Source of the DNA: Parabacteroides sp.
GTDB taxonomy: Bacteria > Bacteroidota > Bacteroidia > Bacteroidales > Tannerellaceae
DNA length: 64,000 bases
NCBI GenBank assembly: GCA_028689545.1
Contig: JAQVCX010000002.1
Location: forward strand, 38,157-102,156
Direction: 5' to 3'
The position numbers and the translations under genes were made by a program. The stretch's first letter is position 1. Each line of letters starts with the position of its first letter. Under the pieces are notes generated by a model. It saw nothing but the letters and a program-made list of their open reading frames with translations. It did no database searches and had not been told where the DNA came from. Below, in pieces: positions 24,753 to 34,295 of this stretch.

Positions 24753-26612
24753 TGGGTGCTCACTGCCTTCCACCCAGTCGTCCGGATAGGGGGAGGTGGG
24801 GATCGTGGAGGCGCTTCCGTCTCGTCCGGCGAAATAGTGTGGCGACATGATTTCCACGCCGGCCTCATTGAATGCGTCTTGTATGTTTTGATGCAGGTCG
24901 GAATAAATAGCGCCGAGCTGATCCGCGTCCTTTATATAAGCGTTGATCTGGTAACAGGGATAGTAATCGCTTAGTTCGGTCTCCAATACGAAAGGCTTCG
25001 GATCCGGCGACACCCCGGCGGTCCGGCGGGCGGCATTGATCAATAATTGATGGACTTGCCGCCAAGGTACGTCGTAACCGATCGTAATCGTGCTGTGGAT
25101 GATTAATCCGTATTGCCGTGCGGACGCGCTATAGTTCGTCGTATGGGAAGACATGATAAAGGAGTTCGGGATGGTCACCACCTCGTTCTTGGGCGTACGC
25201 AAACGGGTGACGAGCGGAGTCTTCTCGATCACGTTGCCGTGCGTCTCGTTCAGTTGGATACGGTCGCCCAGCTTAAAAGGCCTCATATACGTAATGACCA
25301 ACCCGGCGATGATATTTCCGATCACCGTACTGGAGCCCAACGATATAATCAAACCGACAAACACCGATATGCCCTGAAATACCCCCGAGTCCGATCCCGG
25401 CAGATAAGGATAGATCATGGCGATCATAAAGGCGTATAGCAGGAAACGGATGATATTAAACGTCGGTTGCGCCCAGTCCGGGTAAAAGCCTGATATTTTC
25501 AGGTTCTCGCTCTCTATCTCATTGGCTATATACTGTATTCCTTTTACGATGTACTTGATGCAGTAATAAATCACCAAGATGATAAACAGGTTCGGGATGT
25601 AGGAGGCTACCGATTTGAAGATCATCTTTACCGGCTCCAGCAAATAGGAGAACATCTTCAACGCCAGGTCTTCCGTCTGCGGGAAGATCGCGAAAAGGAT
25701 CGGTACGCTGATGGTCAGCTGGATAAGTAGCACGATCCATCGTATCACGTTGGTGAAAAACATCAATACACGTCCTTGCCGGTGTGTGTTGAGGAACTTG
25801 TAATCCCGGATGGTAATAGATCTGAGCCGGTTCTGCTTCAGCCAGATGATTTTCCGGCGTAGTTTCTTAAACAGGTAGTTGGTCAGTTTGAACAGGAGGT
25901 ATTGGATGACGATTACGAGGATGAACAATAACACCTGTTTCGCTATCTGCAAGATACTGTGCTGTTTCTTCAGCTCTTGTATCTTGTCTTGGATGATCGG
26001 TTGATATTGCTTGGCGAGGGCTATGCGACTGACGTTTTGCCACAGGGCATCTTGGTCGGTGACGCTTAGTAGCACCTTCTCGCCATACATGATATCTGTT
26101 ACGTATTCGCTGTCATAGATATGGACGGAGTCATTCTTCAAGGAATGCGAGGTGCCGATCTTTGCCATGATATTGAGGAAGTCCTCGGCCCGGTCTACCG
26201 GGGTGCGGCCTCCACGCTTGGCGTAAAGGTGGAACAGGGTGTCCCCCTCCACGATCACGGGTACACCGGGAGTCAGCGCACGAAGGGAGTCGATGCGGCT
26301 CCGTTGCTGGATCCTTTTAAGGGAGTCGGCGGTAGCGTTGCTGCTTTTCGCGCTTTCCAACTCGTCTTTCAGCAAGATCTCGTTCAGTTTCATCTCTTGC
26401 AACTGGAGGGCTAGCTCCTGCATCTTGATGGAATCCTGCCGGTACCGCTCAGCGGGCGAGAGCGTGTCGGCTGAGGCCGCTTGCTCTTCTGGCGTATTGC
26501 CCAGTGTGGTAGACAATAGCTCCTCGGCCTTTTCCCTAAGCTGGGCGTTGGATACCATTGGCAGGAAACTGATTCCTGCCAAGATCACTAATCGTAATAA
26601 GAACTGTCTCAT
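24750..26612 (-). CDS. MscS family mechanosensitive channel with large periplasmic N-terminus
   Basis: The protein has 620 residues: a signal peptide, then a coiled-coil and charged periplasmic region to about residue 205. Several membrane helices follow (roughly 218-245, 277-300, 325-350, 385-400 and the pore-lining helix near 420-440). The MscS core reads GSSTVIGNIIAGLVITYMRP, then FKLGDRIQLNETHGNV and IPNSFIMSSHTTNYS. It releases solutes on hypo-osmotic shock. The size places it with the larger MscK/YnaI-like members. It starts 15 nt after the DPP IV gene ends, so the two may be cotranscribed. Confidence 0.9.
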   Translation of the reverse strand: MRQFLLRLVILAGISFLPMVSNAQLREKAEELLSTTLGNTPEEQAASADTLSPAERYRQDSIKMQELALQLQEMKLNEILLKDELESAKSSNATADSLKRIQQRSRIDSLRALTPGVPVIVEGDTLFHLYAKRGGRTPVDRAEDFLNIMAKIGTSHSLKNDSVHIYDSEYVTDIMYGEKVLLSVTDQDALWQNVSRIALAKQYQPIIQDKIQELKKQHSILQIAKQVLLFILVIVIQYLLFKLTNYLFKKLRRKIIWLKQNRLRSITIRDYKFLNTHRQGRVLMFFTNVIRWIVLLIQLTISVPILFAIFPQTEDLALKMFSYLLEPVKMIFKSVASYIPNLFIILVIYYCIKYIVKGIQYIANEIESENLKISGFYPDWAQPTFNIIRFLLYAFMIAMIYPYLPGSDSGVFQGISVFVGLIISLGSSTVIGNIIAGLVITYMRPFKLGDRIQLNETHGNVIEKTPLVTRLRTPKNEVVTIPNSFIMSSHTTNYSASARQYGLIIHSTITIGYDVPWRQVHQLLINAARRTAGVSPDPKPFVLETELSDYYPCYQINAYIKDADQLGAIYSDLHQNIQDAFNEAGVEIMSPHYFAGRDGSASTIPTSPYPDDWVEGSEHP

Positions 26613-26627
26613 TGAATCGTTTATTTA

Positions 26628-28862
26628 CTATTTACCACCGGCCGGAAGATGCTCCAGCCAGTATTTGGCCATTGTCTTACGTAGGTGAAGCGTCGTCCCC
26701 TCCCTTTCGTAGATGCCATGGCTACGCATCGGGTAACTGATCTGGGTGAACATCTTACCGTTCTCCACGAGCTTGTTCACCAGCATCTCGCAATTCTGGT
26801 AATGCACGTTATCATCTCCCGTGCCATGGATAAGCAGCAGATTGCCTTCCAATCCCTCGGCATAGGTAATCGGGGAACCTTTGCGGTAGCCTTCCGGATT
26901 CTCCTGCGGGGTATTCATATAACGTTCCTGGTAGATCGTGTCGTATAAACGCTGGTCGGCTACAAAAGCGATCGCTATGCCGGTATGGAATACTTTCGGA
27001 TAACGGAACATACAGTTCAAGGTCTGACTGCCGCCGCCGCTCCATCCGGTAATACCGATCCGGTTGGCATCGATAAACGGATATTGACGGGCCATAGCCA
27101 GAATACCCCTGCTTTGGTCTTCGGAAGCGAAAGTGCCCACTTCCCCGTAAATACATTTACGCCATTCGCGTCCGCGGGGAGTGTTCGCGCCCCGGTTCTC
27201 GATGCTTACCACGATATATCCTTGGTTCGCCATATATTGCTGCCACAAATCTCCGTTACCCCATACGTCTTGTACGGTGGCGCTCGCCGGCTCGCCGTAT
27301 ACCTCTATGATAACCGGGTATTTCTTGGACGCGTCGAAATCGGCGGGCTTTATCATCCATGCGTCTAAGGCAAGGTCGCCGGACTTTACCTGGATGAATT
27401 CTTTCGGGTTTACTCCTAAGGCGGCGTATTGCTCCTTGGCTTGGGCGTTATCCTCGAGCATGCGTACGGATTGATGTTTCGGGAAAGAAACCATGTCGAT
27501 AACGGATGGGGTAGAGGCGTTGCTATACGTATGTACGGCCCATTTGCCGGTGGGCGACATGTTGTAGCGGTGCTGTCCGGACTGTTCCAGGGGGCTTACA
27601 CGCTCCACTTCCCCCTTGCCGAATACCTTGGCCCGGTACAAGTAGCGTTGGGTGAAATTATCCGGGGAGGCGATGAAATAGACCCAGCCCTTTTGCCGGT
27701 CGGTCCCGACGGGCGAGATATAATCGAAATCCCCTTGGGTGATCGGCCGTATCTCTTTTCCGTCCCGGCTTATCCGGTATAAATGCCGCCAGCCGCTACG
27801 CTCGCTTTCCCAGGTGAAATAGCGATTGTCCTTTAGCCATTGTATGTTATCATTCGTGTCCAGCCACGCCGCGTCCGTATCGGTGAAGATATTGTTCAGC
27901 GAGTGATCGGAGATCTTGGCGATCCATACCTTATTCGTATTCTGCGGGCGGTTGAGTTGCTGAATGAACAGCTCGTCGCTTCCGGGGATAAATTCCATGC
28001 GGGGCAGGTAGTTGTTCCGGGGATCTCCGGGTATGGCGATCCAAGAGGTGCTCCCGCCGGCGGCGGAAACGTAGCCTACTTTTACGGCCGAATTGCTTGT
28101 CCCGGCCTTAGGATATGGGAAATGGATTACCTGGGCGTAGATGGAGTCTACATTATTAATGATGTCGAACACGCCCGTTCCTTTCGTGTCGCTTTGCCAA
28201 TAGGCGATATGCTTTCCGTCCGGGCTCCAGCGGAAACCGTCGCGGCAACCGAACTCTTCCTCATATACCCAATCGAAGGTCCCGTTTACGATCGTATCGC
28301 TTCCGTCTTTCGTTAGTTGGACGATTTTCCCGGAGTCTATATCCTCTACATATATATTATTGTTGGAAACATAGGCCACCCGTGTGCCATCCGGCGAGAA
28401 CTTAGCGAACATCATGGAGGATTCCGGCATTTCTTTTCCCAATTGGCGTAAAGCGCCGTCCTTTAGGTTCAATACCCAATAGTCGCCCCGGGTATCATAG
28501 CGCCATACCCGCTGGGTATTGTTATAAATCAAGACTTTCTCATTATCCGCGCTCCAAGAGATGCTGCGTACGGGAATGGGCTTTCCCGTGGATTTGTCCG
28601 TCAATAGGGATGAGGGGATAATGACCTCACGGGAGTTATCTTTCGCTTTATAGGCGACGATATCCGTACCTCCGGTTTGCTTATTATCTTCCAAGCGGCT
28701 ATAACGTTCGCCGTCTTTCAGCCAAGTCATGCTCCCGATCCCTTTCGTTTGCACCACCTTACCGGCTACGATATCCTCAAGATTTAACGCTTTTTGCGCA
28801 ATGCCTATACCTCCCGACAAGAGGCTGATCGCTGCGATCGCTAGTAATTTATTTAGTCTCAT
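26628..28862 (-). CDS. S9B family prolyl dipeptidyl peptidase (DPP IV-like)
   Basis: This secreted 744-residue serine peptidase cleaves X-Pro or X-Ala dipeptides from peptide N-termini by family. A signal peptide is followed by the eight-bladed propeller with the substrate-binding double Glu in DWVYEEEFGCRDGF. The hydrolase domain carries the nucleophile in ITGWSGGGSQ, Asp in HGTGDDNVHY and His in YPMRSHGIYE. Phe/Ile propeller details cannot assign specificity. A second paralogue lies at 35033. Its 3' end is 15 nt before MscS. Confidence 0.93.
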   Translation of the reverse strand: MRLNKLLAIAAISLLSGGIGIAQKALNLEDIVAGKVVQTKGIGSMTWLKDGERYSRLEDNKQTGGTDIVAYKAKDNSREVIIPSSLLTDKSTGKPIPVRSISWSADNEKVLIYNNTQRVWRYDTRGDYWVLNLKDGALRQLGKEMPESSMMFAKFSPDGTRVAYVSNNNIYVEDIDSGKIVQLTKDGSDTIVNGTFDWVYEEEFGCRDGFRWSPDGKHIAYWQSDTKGTGVFDIINNVDSIYAQVIHFPYPKAGTSNSAVKVGYVSAAGGSTSWIAIPGDPRNNYLPRMEFIPGSDELFIQQLNRPQNTNKVWIAKISDHSLNNIFTDTDAAWLDTNDNIQWLKDNRYFTWESERSGWRHLYRISRDGKEIRPITQGDFDYISPVGTDRQKGWVYFIASPDNFTQRYLYRAKVFGKGEVERVSPLEQSGQHRYNMSPTGKWAVHTYSNASTPSVIDMVSFPKHQSVRMLEDNAQAKEQYAALGVNPKEFIQVKSGDLALDAWMIKPADFDASKKYPVIIEVYGEPASATVQDVWGNGDLWQQYMANQGYIVVSIENRGANTPRGREWRKCIYGEVGTFASEDQSRGILAMARQYPFIDANRIGITGWSGGGSQTLNCMFRYPKVFHTGIAIAFVADQRLYDTIYQERYMNTPQENPEGYRKGSPITYAEGLEGNLLLIHGTGDDNVHYQNCEMLVNKLVENGKMFTQISYPMRSHGIYEREGTTLHLRKTMAKYWLEHLPAGGK

Positions 28863-28990
28863 ATTGTATTAGTTGGTTGCTACTATATTTATGCAAAGAA
28901 CGGAAAGTTCGTTGATATAACAAAATGGATTTGTATATTCGCGCCTCGGTAATCAAGAATAATCATAATTTAATTGTATATAGAATAGGA

Positions 28991-29506
28991 ATGAAAGCAC
29001 TTTCAATGTATGTATGGTCACTTTTAGCGATCATGGTGATGGGATTTACTTCTTGTGGAAATGACGACGAGCTTCAGCTCTCGGATGAGCAATGGGCTTA
29101 TATCAACAAAAACAAGGAATATATCAGGGAAAAGAAAGCGGAGAAAGACGGGAACGGTGAATTGAAATATAAACAAGTCGTTATGGGAGGTGATACCGCC
29201 TTATACCGGATCATTCAGAAAGAGAATGAGTGGACGACGACACCTTCCGCTACCTCGGTGGTTTATCTGCTTGATCTGGAAGGTAAGTTCATTGATGGGC
29301 AAGTCTTTCAAAAGAAACTGGATGAATCAAGTTTTTCTATGAACGGTATTATCCCGGGTTTGAGTGGTGTCTTATTGAATATCCATTTGGATGAGACCGT
29401 GGAAGCAATCATCCCGGCTTCATTGGGGTATGGGTATGTAGATAGACAAGGTATTCCCGGCGGTTCTACGCTGATCTTTACGTTTACGTTGGATAAGGTA
29501 GAGTAA
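28991..29506 (+). CDS. FKBP-type peptidyl-prolyl isomerase, lipoprotein
   Basis: The ATG at 28991 gives 171 residues with a lipoprotein signal (SLLAIMVMGFTSCGND). The FKBP domain covers about residues 65-171: VVYLLDLEGKFIDGQVF, MNGIIPGLSGVLLNIHLDE, then IIPASLGYGYVDRQGIPGGS and FTFTLDKVE. GYG and IPGGSTLIF are typical active-site loop positions. It should assist folding of envelope proteins. It is transcribed divergently from DPP IV. A 22-bp array begins 15 nt after the stop. Confidence 0.9.
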   Translation: MKALSMYVWSLLAIMVMGFTSCGNDDELQLSDEQWAYINKNKEYIREKKAEKDGNGELKYKQVVMGGDTALYRIIQKENEWTTTPSATSVVYLLDLEGKFIDGQVFQKKLDESSFSMNGIIPGLSGVLLNIHLDETVEAIIPASLGYGYVDRQGIPGGSTLIFTFTLDKVE

Positions 29507-29521
29507 AGATTATCATGCTAT

Positions 29522-29645
29522 TATAGTTTCTTAAAATTTCCATAGCAGGACACTGTAGTTCCCTAAGCAGGAAACCGCAGTGTCCTGCTTAGGGAACTGC
29601 AGTTTCTATTAATAGGAACTGCCGCTCCCTATAGAAGGGATTCTG
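29522..29645. repeat. 22-bp palindromic array (5.5 units), array F
   Basis: Units begin at 29522, 29544, 29566, 29588, 29610 and 29632, all exactly 22 bp apart. The consensus core is AGGAAnCTGCAGTTCCCT, an 18-bp imperfect palindrome, plus four bases. Different unit pairs are complementary (GCAGGACACTG with CAGTGTCCTGC; GTTCCCTAAGCAGG with CCTGCTTAGGGAAC), giving several exclusive foldings. It occupies the convergent gap after the FKBP gene; the rest of the gap is the REP pair. Confidence 0.88.
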
Positions 29646-29653
29646 TTTTTGAT

Positions 29654-29743
29654 TGATGAGACGGGGCGTGCCCCGTCTCATCACCGTCTGATAGTATTTT
29701 TAGTTACTATTTAGCTGGGATGAGACGGGGCACGCCCCGTCTC
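29654..29743. repeat. Paired GAGACGGGGC palindrome element, copy 1
   Basis: A 30-bp perfect palindrome-type hairpin (TGATGAGACGGGGCG and its complement) is at 29654-29683. A second 22-bp palindrome, GAGACGGGGCACGCCCCGTC plus two bases, is at 29722-29743. The 40-bp spacer contains CTGATAGTAT and GGGATGAGACGG. A second copy with the same order and spacing is at 47653-47737, so this is a composite REP-like unit. It lies between convergent genes. Confidence 0.9.
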
Positions 29744-29764
29744 TACAAGTTGTACAATGTATAT

Positions 29765-32443
29765 TTATCTTTTGAATAACCGGAATAACTCACCGATCCA
29801 TAAAACCAGGGAGGAAGATCCGATAATGATCGCCCAATCTTTCAAGGACAAAGGTATTACGCTGAACATCTCGCCGCCAAAAGTGACGATCAGATATTGA
29901 CCGACCAAAATCAGTAAGGCGACCAGCAAGAAACTCTTGCTATCCTTTAAATTGGCGAATGCGGAACGTCCTTCCATAAAGGCCTTCGCGTTAAACATAT
30001 TCCAGAACTGTAGCATCACGAAGAAGCTGAAGAACCACGATAAGTCGTGCGGCGTTAAGCCGTCTTGCGCATGGAAATAGAACAACAAGCCCATCAAGAT
30101 TACGACAAACGTGAATCCTACACCGAAAATATGGTAAGCCATCGGACGGGTGATAATGAAATCTCCATCCTTACCGCTCCGGCGTGGTTTATCCTTCATC
30201 ACTCGCTCATTCGGTGGGAGAGAGGCTAGCGCCCCGGCGGCGAATGTATCCATGATCAGGTTTACCCATAACATCTGCGTGATGGTCAAAGGAGATTCCG
30301 TACCTAACAAAGACCCCAATAGTACGATCAAACAAGCGGCTACATTGATAGTCAACTGGAATAACAGGAATTTCTGGATATTCCGGTACAAAGAGCGTCC
30401 CCACATCACCGCACGGGTAATGCTGCTGAACGAGTTGTCGATAATCGTAATGTCGCTGGCTTCCTTGGCTACGGAAGTACCGTCACCCATGGAAAGACCC
30501 ACTTGTGCCGCTTTCAAGGCAGGGGCATCGTTTGTACCGTCGCCGGTAACCGCTACCACGGCACCTTTCTGCTGTAACAATTGTACCAAGCGCTGTTTAT
30601 CCGTAGGACGGGCACGGCACATGATCTTCAAGTCCAATACACGATCCAATATCTCTTGGTCGCTAAGCGCCTCGAATGCGGGACCCGTGATGATATTCCG
30701 GTCGGTATCATTCGCTTTCCACGTACCGATCTGTCGTCCGATTTCTTTAGCCGTGCCCGGCGTATCTCCGGTTACGATCTTCACGTCGATACCTGCGTCC
30801 AAGCAACTTTGAACAGCCGGTGGCACATCCGCACGTACCGGATCGGAGATCGCGACGATACCCAGATACGTTAAATCCGTATGATGTAGACGACCCTCCA
30901 CGAAGAAGGTCTCATCCATTCCATCCTCTATAATCTGGTAAGCGAAGCCAAGCGTACGCATCGCTTGGTTCTGGTAATCCAATAATTGTTTCTCGATACC
31001 GGCTTTACATTCCGCTACCGGTTTGTAGGTTCCGTCTATCGTCACCCGGTTGCTATTGGCCAGTACGATCTCGGGAGCGCCTTTCACGTAAAGCACCTTC
31101 TTGCCGAGTAACGGTGATTGTACGAGCGTGGCCATATATTTCCGTTCCGTAGAGAAGGTCAATTGATCCAGGATCGTAGCGTTCTCTCTTACTTCCAGAT
31201 AATTCTGGTGTTGTTCGTTCAGCCAAAGTAAAAGGGCGGCCTCCGTCGGGTTTCCAAGGGTTTTCACCTTCTCTTCCGAGAAATCGAGGAATGCCGTAGA
31301 GTTTGTGCAGATCCCTTCTTTGATGAGGTTGCTTAACTCATCCTCCCCGAGCTTCTGGTCTTTTAGATTATAGAAGTTCGTTTGGTAGACTTGCATTTGG
31401 TTCTGCGTCAACGTACCGGTCTTGTCCGTACAAATGACGGTAGTCGCTCCCATCGTCTCGCAGGCGTGCATTTTACGGACTAGGTTATTCGTCTTCAACA
31501 TACGGTTCATGCTGAGGGCCAAGCTAAGCGTGACACTCATCGGCAATCCTTCCGGTACGGATACCACGATTAGCGTAACCGCTACCATAAAGTAGTTGAG
31601 GATATGAGCGATGATGTCCATCGTCGGCATCCCGGGGAAACTATCCGATAAAAGGAATTTTACGGTCAAGGCGATGAACGTCACTCCGGCGATCGTATAT
31701 CCGGCTTTACTGATCACTCCGGCCAAGCCTTTCAGCTGTATCTGTAAGGGAGTCTCTACATCACTCTCGATTTGCGAACCTTCGTACACCTTGCCGTATC
31801 CGGTAGCGTCGCCCACCTTTTCTACTTGCAGGACCCCATGCCCGTCCACCACCGTCGTTCCTCGCATGACCACGTTGGATGGATAAGTCGCTTCCGTATC
31901 GAAATCCGCCGGGTTGGTTGTCTTGCCGATAATCGGTTCGCCGGTCAGCGTGGATTCGTTGATCTGTAGTGAGATGGCTTCAAGCAAATGTCCATCCGCG
32001 GGAACTTCCTCACCCGTCTCCAAAACAACGATATCGCCTACGACAACCTCTTTTTTCGGTATCTGGCAGATATTCCCGTCACGGATTACCTTCACTAAGA
32101 TATCATCATTGACCGTATTCAAGATATCGAACGCCTTGTTCGCTTTCATCTCGAAGAAAAAGCCCACGCAACTGGCAAGCATGATCGCGAAGAAAATGCC
32201 GATCGGCTCCAAGAAGGCCGCGAAGCCTTTCGCCTCAGGCCCCCAGCAATGTACACCGGCGATAATCATGGACAAGAGCCATGCCACTAATAAGATACGA
32301 ATAATGGGATCTTCGAATTTCTCTAAGAATTGGCTCCATAACGAAGCTTTCTCGGGCGGTGTAAGTACATTCTCGCCGTGAAGGCGCCTGCTCTCTTCTA
32401 CTTCTTGTTTGGTTAATCCTTGGTACTGATGTTTTTTCTCCAT
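29765..32443 (-). CDS. Calcium-translocating P-type ATPase, PMCA type
   Basis: The ATG at 32443 gives 892 residues. The cation-transporter N domain begins at residue 1 (GLTKQEVEESRRLHGEN). Membrane helices M1-M2 follow, then the actuator LTGEP, M4 with VPEGLPMSVTLSLAL, the phosphorylation site ICTDKTGTLTQNQ, the nucleotide domain with KGAPE, the hinge TGDGTNDAPALKAAQVG and six C-terminal helices. The M4 PEGL and the NLIMDTFAA segment fit calcium pumps of the plasma-membrane type. It would export Ca2+ (or Mn2+) from the cytosol. The 12 extra codons of the track ORF lack a ribosome site. Confidence 0.93.
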   Translation of the reverse strand: MEKKHQYQGLTKQEVEESRRLHGENVLTPPEKASLWSQFLEKFEDPIIRILLVAWLLSMIIAGVHCWGPEAKGFAAFLEPIGIFFAIMLASCVGFFFEMKANKAFDILNTVNDDILVKVIRDGNICQIPKKEVVVGDIVVLETGEEVPADGHLLEAISLQINESTLTGEPIIGKTTNPADFDTEATYPSNVVMRGTTVVDGHGVLQVEKVGDATGYGKVYEGSQIESDVETPLQIQLKGLAGVISKAGYTIAGVTFIALTVKFLLSDSFPGMPTMDIIAHILNYFMVAVTLIVVSVPEGLPMSVTLSLALSMNRMLKTNNLVRKMHACETMGATTVICTDKTGTLTQNQMQVYQTNFYNLKDQKLGEDELSNLIKEGICTNSTAFLDFSEEKVKTLGNPTEAALLLWLNEQHQNYLEVRENATILDQLTFSTERKYMATLVQSPLLGKKVLYVKGAPEIVLANSNRVTIDGTYKPVAECKAGIEKQLLDYQNQAMRTLGFAYQIIEDGMDETFFVEGRLHHTDLTYLGIVAISDPVRADVPPAVQSCLDAGIDVKIVTGDTPGTAKEIGRQIGTWKANDTDRNIITGPAFEALSDQEILDRVLDLKIMCRARPTDKQRLVQLLQQKGAVVAVTGDGTNDAPALKAAQVGLSMGDGTSVAKEASDITIIDNSFSSITRAVMWGRSLYRNIQKFLLFQLTINVAACLIVLLGSLLGTESPLTITQMLWVNLIMDTFAAGALASLPPNERVMKDKPRRSGKDGDFIITRPMAYHIFGVGFTFVVILMGLLFYFHAQDGLTPHDLSWFFSFFVMLQFWNMFNAKAFMEGRSAFANLKDSKSFLLVALLILVGQYLIVTFGGEMFSVIPLSLKDWAIIIGSSSLVLWIGELFRLFKR

Positions 32444-32565
32444 AAATTTATTAATCTGATTAAGAAAATAGAAGAGCAAATTACGTAAAGTTATACGACA
32501 TATACAAGGGTTTAACCTTTTTGTATATATTTGTGTTGTATAACGGTTTAATTTTTAATTGAAAG

Positions 32566-32770
32566 ATGAAGAAAGCATTATTCATGTGGTTGGTCATGTT
32601 CGCTTGGATCGTCTGCTCTTCGGAACCATTACGATATCATGAGTTTCTTGACCCGTCAAGTCTTAGGCGATGAGAATGTGGCGATCACGACAGACGAACG
32701 TGTTCCCGGAGATACGATCGTGCGGAAAGATTTTACCGTACAGGATTATATCTTGGATAATTCGCGTTAA
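32566..32770 (+). pseudogene. Short secreted-protein gene with a frameshift
   Basis: The ATG at 32566 opens a signal-peptide-like frame (MKKALFMWLVMFAWIVCSSE) that stops after about 36 codons. A second frame takes over near 32620-32628 and reads HYDIMSFLTRQVLGDENVAI and on to DYILDNSR at the TAA ending 32770. Removing one base would give a continuous product of about 67 residues. I do not recognise the family. A -7-like TATATTTG lies about 35 nt upstream. The rest of the 441-bp gap 32444-32884 shows nothing else of note. Confidence 0.5.
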
Positions 32771-32884
32771 TATGATAATGAAATATAAACAGCCTTAATT
32801 AGACCTTTTTAGATTAAACTATTCACCCGGAGGATTGTCTTTATTATATAGAGTGATTAATCGTGTATTTAGTTTATTAAGGTT

Positions 32885-33379
32885 ATGAGATTGAAAAGGT
32901 TGGTCGGATTTTTAGGGATTGTCCTTCTTTGTGCGGGGCAATCCCTATTTGCTCAAAGTAAGCAAGAGCGGAAGGAGCAAAAAGAGAAAGCTGTGAAGGA
33001 GATCGTGGATAGCGATCGGATTAAGATCGATGTGGATCGTGCCGTACCCATGTCCGGGAGATCCGTCAATCTTACTTCCCCGTACTCATTGGAAATACAT
33101 GGGGACTCGATACGCTCTTATCTTCCTTACTTCGGGCGTGCTTACTCCGCTCCTTATGGCGGCGGAGAAGGCTTGACGTTTAAAGAGGTAGCGACCGAGA
33201 AGGAGCAAACCTCGAAGAAGAAAGGCAGTTCCGAGATCAAGTTCCGTGTGAAGACCCAAGAGGATGTATACACGTTTCGGGTAGAAGTCTATTCGAATGG
33301 CTCGGCCACGATCAACGTGACTCCCGTGAATAAACAGTCCATTACCTTTTATGGGGATATCGCCTTAGACTTGAAATAG
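32885..33379 (+). CDS. DUF4251 domain-containing secreted protein
   Basis: The 164-residue protein has a signal peptide (LVGFLGIVLLCAGQSLFAQ), a highly charged stretch (QERKEQKEKAVKEI) and a beta-rich domain with SYLPYFGRAYSAPYGGGEG. This is the DUF4251 pattern as I recall it. Later strands read KFRVKTQEDVYTFRVEV and SATINVTPVNKQSITFYG. Function is unknown; the periplasm is the likely site. Its last 15 bp overlap the end of the convergent radical SAM gene. Confidence 0.8.
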   Translation: MRLKRLVGFLGIVLLCAGQSLFAQSKQERKEQKEKAVKEIVDSDRIKIDVDRAVPMSGRSVNLTSPYSLEIHGDSIRSYLPYFGRAYSAPYGGGEGLTFKEVATEKEQTSKKKGSSEIKFRVKTQEDVYTFRVEVYSNGSATINVTPVNKQSITFYGDIALDLK

Positions 33380-34291
33380 TCGTCCTTGCCGTGTATCTCT
33401 TTCCTCGATCCGCTTAGTAACCTTCGCGGTAAATTCGAAATTCTTTAACCCCCAATCCGGTGCGATCAGCAACTCTTTGGGGGATTGCGATACGAACCTC
33501 TCTACTACGATGGAGGGGTTCAGTCGTTCTATGAAGTCAATCACCAATTCGATATATTCGTCCGCCGTATATAAATGAAAATCCGAAGGATCTTCCTCAA
33601 ACTCTTTCGCCATGCGGGTATTCCGGATGAGTTGCAATTGGTGCAATTTGAGTGTCGTGATCGGGAGGCGTGACAAGACATCCGCATGACGCAATATATC
33701 CTCCCGGCTTTCTCCCGGTAGCCCGAGTATCAGATGCGCCCCGGTATAGATCCCTTTTGCCGCCGTACGCCGGATAGCGGATTCCGATTCCTCATGGGTA
33801 TGCCCCCTGTTTATACGGACTAAGGTCTGATCCTGCGTACTTTCCAATCCATATTCAATCATGACGAACTTACGGCGGGAAAGCTCCGCGAAGTAATCCA
33901 ATAAATCCTCCGGCATACAATCCGGACGCGTGCCGACAATCAATCCTTCCACTCCGGGATAGGCGAGTGCTTCCTCATATTTGCGGATAAGAGCGTCTAA
34001 TCGGTCGTATGTGTTCGTGTAAGCTTGGAAGTAGGCCAGATACCGCATATCCGGATATTTGCGGGAAAAGAAGCGTACGCCCTCCTCCATTTGCTCGGTA
34101 ACGCTTTTCTCCGTATGGCAGTATTCCGGACTGAAGGTTTGGTTATTACAATAGGTACAGCCGCCCCATCCTTTAGCCCCGTCCCGATTCGGGCAGGTAA
34201 AGCCCGCGTTGATGGAGATCTTTTGTACCTTAAAGCTGAACTGCTCCCGAAGGAATTCACCATATTCGTAGTATCGTCTTTTCTTTTCCAT
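33365..34291 (-). CDS. TIGR01212-type radical SAM protein (YhcC-like)
   Basis: The 308-residue radical SAM enzyme of the YhcC/TIGR01212 group. The N-terminus YYEYGEFLREQFSFKV precedes the cluster-binding block FTCPNRDGAKGWGG followed by CTYCNN, with family spacing C-x(11)-C-x2-C. SAM-binding features include YFQAYTNTY and GLIVGTRPDC, later YGLEST and HLILGLPGE. The reaction is not known to me. The family N-terminus fits the ATG at 34291, yet a good promoter ends only about 4 nt upstream, so the message may be leaderless. Its 3' end overlaps DUF4251 by 15 bp. Confidence 0.9.
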   Translation of the reverse strand: MEKKRRYYEYGEFLREQFSFKVQKISINAGFTCPNRDGAKGWGGCTYCNNQTFSPEYCHTEKSVTEQMEEGVRFFSRKYPDMRYLAYFQAYTNTYDRLDALIRKYEEALAYPGVEGLIVGTRPDCMPEDLLDYFAELSRRKFVMIEYGLESTQDQTLVRINRGHTHEESESAIRRTAAKGIYTGAHLILGLPGESREDILRHADVLSRLPITTLKLHQLQLIRNTRMAKEFEEDPSDFHLYTADEYIELVIDFIERLNPSIVVERFVSQSPKELLIAPDWGLKNFEFTAKVTKRIEERDTRQGRLFQV

Positions 34292-34295
34292 AAGG

